A stretch of 64,000 nt of DNA from Hyalella azteca (lineage: Eukaryota; Arthropoda; Malacostraca; Amphipoda; Hyalellidae). Within the stretch, counting starts at the first letter, position 1, and every line of letters starts with the position of its first letter. The position numbers and the translations under genes were made by a program. The stretch is from NCBI RefSeq assembly GCF_000764305.2, contig NW_025944164.1, forward strand, positions 128,662 through 192,661. Reading direction: 5' to 3'. The notes under the pieces were generated by a model. That model had not been told where the DNA came from, did not search any database, and saw nothing but the letters and a program-made list of their open reading frames with translations. Shown here one piece after another: positions 60,459 through 64,000 of this stretch.

Positions 60459-60575
60459 CGCCGGCACTGTCAGACGACTGCTCTGTCTGCGCCTACACTG
60501 TCAGACGACTGCTCTGTCTGCGCCTACACTGTCAGACGACTGCTCTGTCTGCGCCTACACTGTCAGACGACTTCT
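60459..60575 (+). repeat. 31-bp tandem repeat, nearly 4 copies
   Basis: The unit is cactgtcagacgactgctct followed by gtctgcgccta. Copies are identical until the last, which changes to cttctctg. The frame 60390-60596 across it is a by-product. Confidence 0.93.
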
Positions 60576-60579
60576 CTGA

Positions 60580-61320
60580 ACCTCAGTGCCATTTGAGCAG
60601 CAATAATATACATTTCGTCTTTTAATTAGCCTTACCAGCGTCAATTCTGCTTCTAGAACTTCATTTGTTCAGCTGAGAAAAAAATTGTCATTTCTTATCT
60701 AACGCGAAACCGAAAAATATAATAAGGGAATAGATTTAGACGGGGTAAAATGCAGGATTTCATTGAGAAAAATTTCGATAGTTTTGCTTAGATATCCTAA
60801 CCTTATCCATGATCCGAGTTTCCGGGTAATAAAATATTGGAATATAATAATAATAATAAAAAAACAGATTAATAATTTTATTGCATGTATTTTCCTGCAT
60901 GATTTTTCATCAGTGTATTTGTGTACGTACAAGTCAAGGTAGGAAGTGCGCGGCAAACGTCGTGGCGTGCTCGACTGAGGCGTATATATGAGCACTCATG
61001 TCGATATTTTATTCTAATGAGTGATAATTAGGCTGCTTAGGGCATCATCTGGCAAATTAGGAAGGAAGTGTAGCGGGTAATTATACTCATTTGACCTGAT
61101 AACATGAAGTGCTTGAGAGCGAGCGGAAACGTTCAAGTTCAAGCAATTTGTTGCGTTGCAGCGCAACTTCTCATGTCGTGAGAGTTCTTCTCTAATGAAT
61201 TTTAGTCACCAGGTGCGAATGCGTTTTAAAACGCGAAACCGTCGCGTTTTAAAAGTTATAAGCTTCGATGTACTGCGGTATTGAATCTTATCCATACCTC
61301 GTTACATGGAATTTATTACA
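60580..61320. other. AT-rich spacer, no gene seen
   Basis: This contains an aataataataataaaaaaa low-complexity run near 60845. No recognisable gene. Confidence 0.5.
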
Positions 61321-61328
61321 AGCTACTT

Positions 61329-61520
61329 ACATTACCTCCAGCACATCACATTACTTGCTGCACTAAACATTACATGCAACACTACACATTACATGCAACA
61401 CTATACATTACATNTCTAGATGTGTATAAGAGACAGACACTACACATTACACGCAACACTATACATTACATGCAACACTACACATTACATGCAACACTAT
61501 ACATTACATGCAACACTATT
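61329..61520 (+). repeat. 19-bp minisatellite, broken by an adapter
   Basis: The unit is cattacatgcaacactaca, alternating with a tata ending to give a 38-bp pattern. The array is interrupted at 61414-61436 by an N and a 22-bp foreign sequence (next entry), so the true number of copies is unknown. Confidence 0.92.
61414..61436 (+). other. Sequencing-adapter contamination (Tn5 mosaic end / Nextera) with N
   Basis: A single n is followed by tct and agatgtgtataagagacag, the 19-bp Tn5 mosaic end used in Nextera libraries. The preceding tct fits half of a Nextera mate-pair junction. Translated in frame it gives LDVYKRQ, a string known as a tell-tale of this contaminant in protein predictions (61281-61565 frame). 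This is not organismal DNA. Confidence 0.97.
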
Positions 61521-61524
61521 TTCG

Positions 61525-64000
61525 CTCTACTGTTTGCATCATGGTTGACGGGACGCAATAGCTGAGCTACTGTCATTTAGATACGACGCGCATATCTCGC
61601 CGCAGCATTTATTTGAATTTATTCACTATGCTTTCTTGTGTTATTAAGAGGCAGGAGATGAAGATTCTGCCCGAAGAAAACCTCCAACCAGGCCTTGGGC
61701 TACGAAATCGGCTGACAATTAACATGTTCTTGATGAAAAAATTTTTGATCACTGAATAATTTATTTGGACGGTATATGGGAATACGTGTAATATTGACCT
61801 AAATTTTGCCATTGCTTCAAAGGGTATTTAATTTTATCGGTGATTTTCCTCTATTCTAATCAATTCATAGCATCAGATTTAAATTTATTCAATATAATAG
61901 AGCGCAGCCTGATGTTGCAATTTTTTCACGATGCTCACGAATAGTATTTAATTTTATTATTTTTACTTGAACTATTTTCCCTTTACTTCAACTCCAGACA
62001 CCAAATTAAATGCAAGGGAATTTGACCTCCAATTGAAGCTTGAATAGCTGCAAGTTTTCCATTGCACTAACGAATTAACCAATTTCTCTCGTCTCTAAGT
62101 GAAACTTAATTAACCAAAATTAGCGTAAATAAGGCGAAGGGAATACCCGTCTAATTTTATTTGACTGTTGAATGCGGTAGCTGCTCGTTTAGTTCGTACG
62201 AGGTCGCCACGTATGCAAGGGTCGGTCTTAGACTTGAGAGTGGAAGTGTTTTGTGTCAATATAATGCGAGCTGAGTTGCTTGAGATGCCATCGTATTAAA
62301 TATACTTTGTTCTCGTTTGCGAGGGGAATGTTTAAACACGCGATGACTGATAAAGTGCCAGGCATGTTAATTTGAATCAAAACGAAATTGGGAATTTCTA
62401 AATTACATATATATATACTCCTCTATTGTTTCATAAATAAATATGATAAGAAACCTTGCGCAGGGAATCACAGTTACATTTTCTTAATACTTAGTCCTGT
62501 AGATAAACTGAAACACACCACTTGACAAAGTCGATGTGCATGCCCCAGCGGCCGATGTGCATGCCCCAGCGGCCGCAGTTTCAGGGCAATTATAAGTGTC
62601 TCAGCAGCTCTGCGAGCGGCGGCTTCATTTAAGAGTCGCGCTGCGGGATACGAGATAAATCTTGAAGTTCCGACTGCGTCCCTTCTGCACAATTGACTTT
62701 TAGCAGCCGTACACGCGCGACCTCTGCGAGTTATTTATAAGCCTGGTGCTCAGGTGTCCGTTGAATGCACCCGTAGGAGTCGCTCTAGAGTGGATCTTTG
62801 CCATTTGAGTTACAAGATGTAGTGTCATTAGGTGGTCGGGACCGATTGATGTAGAATTTTCTCATGTATTTCATATGGAAGGTCAAGCGGCACTATTTTA
62901 CACAGCCAGAGTTGAAATACAGTGCCATTTAGTTTATTTCCTGCATGCAAGTGAAATTCTTGAATATACTTATAATAGAATATTTATTATATTGACATAT
63001 AATAGAATATTTTTGCAATCGTGGGACAGGAATGTGTTTTTATATCATATAGACTGACCTCTATTTAGTTCTGTTTCAGTCGACAAAATTAAAAGAAGGA
63101 AATGATACTGCATGGGACTTGTAAACCTTTAGCAGTAGTTGGTGAAGTTCCCAATTCCCTCGATAAGCAGAATCTGTGTCGTTTTGGCCTAATTTTAAAA
63201 TTTCTTTTCAAAACCCTCACGAGCAGAGCCTAGCGGTTACCAGGTCAAAAGCGCAGCATTTCTCACGCAGGGCAGTGACACCTATCCTCTGTAAACACGA
63301 AAACTCGTTTGCGTTTTACGTCGCGTTTGAATCGCATGAAGTGCGTGATGTTCTCAATCACGAAATCAGACTTGCGCATCTTTAGTTATAGGCATAATTT
63401 AGTGGATGCGGTGCACTGTTTAAATTTGTACAGAAGTCGTACTGGTTATGAAGATAGCTCTGATCTTTTTTGTTTGTAAATGATTACAGATTAAGTGCGA
63501 CAGTGTCATTAGAGGTTTACTGCAGGATTTCCATAACAAAATGCTGGCATTATTATTGTAGGTGTAACACGAATTATTTAATTTCAAATAAGTTCTATAC
63601 ATTGCTGCTGGTCCTGCAGCATTCATGTTAGATTCATATTACATGGTAATCTGTGCCGCTCTATTATGAGCATATTGCATGAGAATTGGTACGTTTATAT
63701 ATCATGATAATCTGTGCTACATTACCAAGGTTGCATTGCAGATGAATTGCCTCGATTTTATTTATGTTTTATTGAACGTTGACCTGGGCTAAATTATAAA
63801 CGACATATTGTAGGGTATTAGTCAAGCAATTATATGAATTTCAAACGCATGCATATATAATAGAACACGATTTAACAAGCAAGTACGTTTTCAAAATTTA
63901 TCGTCGACGAGGTACCAAATGCATTAACCCAACTAAAACATCAATCGAAAATCGTTGAGGCATCGAGGATTTCTTATTTCTTTCTACATGAGCTCTGAGC
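61525..64000. other. AT-rich stretch to window end, no gene seen
   Basis: A 21-bp word gatgtgcatgccccagcggc c is doubled at 62533-62574. Short open frames on both strands are unrecognised. No transposon end or RNA gene is visible. Confidence 0.5.

Overview
This window looks like non-coding, repeat-rich nuclear DNA from an invertebrate animal. The sequence is AT-rich, no open frame passes about 240 codons, there is no tight gene packing, no recognisable rRNA and no convincing tRNA. The transposon relics (hAT-Charlie/ZBED type, Tc1 type, a hAT MITE) are of animal type. An arthropod, perhaps a crustacean with a large genome, is my best guess from the texture, but this is inference with low confidence. 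I recognise no intact host protein-coding gene. The longest open frames lie inside minisatellites and stay open because the repeat unit lacks stop codons.

Layout. 1-4640: AT-rich DNA with no gene seen. 4650-16550: a dense belt of tandem arrays (16-bp, 35-bp, 45-bp, 20-bp, about 40-bp, 43-bp, 124/280-bp, then CAG-rich and CTG-rich tracts), with one candidate TATA+initiator promoter near 10.6 kb. 16720-17790: a decayed hAT element whose 3' end and flank are tandemly doubled. 18050-18850, 31070-31300, 39520, 40447 and 45770-45920: pieces of one dispersed family with a GGGTCA-gap-TGACCC end module and a TCCG/TCTG-rich core. 13079, 22234, 22313, 27406 and 30878: five copies of a 77-bp foldback element, four flanked by TA on both sides. 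19530-37340: further arrays, including a 20-bp array carrying a consensus splice-donor motif in each unit and a 30-bp array with an open 10-residue repeat frame. 42196-42322: a 127-bp hAT MITE. 44480-46980: a hairpin, a 16-bp array and a 48-bp array. 48590-49560: a 479-bp tandem duplication next to a dead Tc1 element (49681-50575). 50580-64000: sparse DNA with several local duplications and one artefact.

Two observations matter most. First, the 77-bp foldback (33-bp arms, 11-nt loop, CCC...GGG ends, TA flanks) is a compact mobile unit that I cannot assign to a named family. Second, positions 61415-61436 carry a Tn5/Nextera mosaic-end adapter next to a single N inside a 19-bp repeat array, so part of this locus is an assembly artefact. 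By my rough count tandem arrays occupy about 9 kb of the 64 kb. No cooperating gene system is visible.
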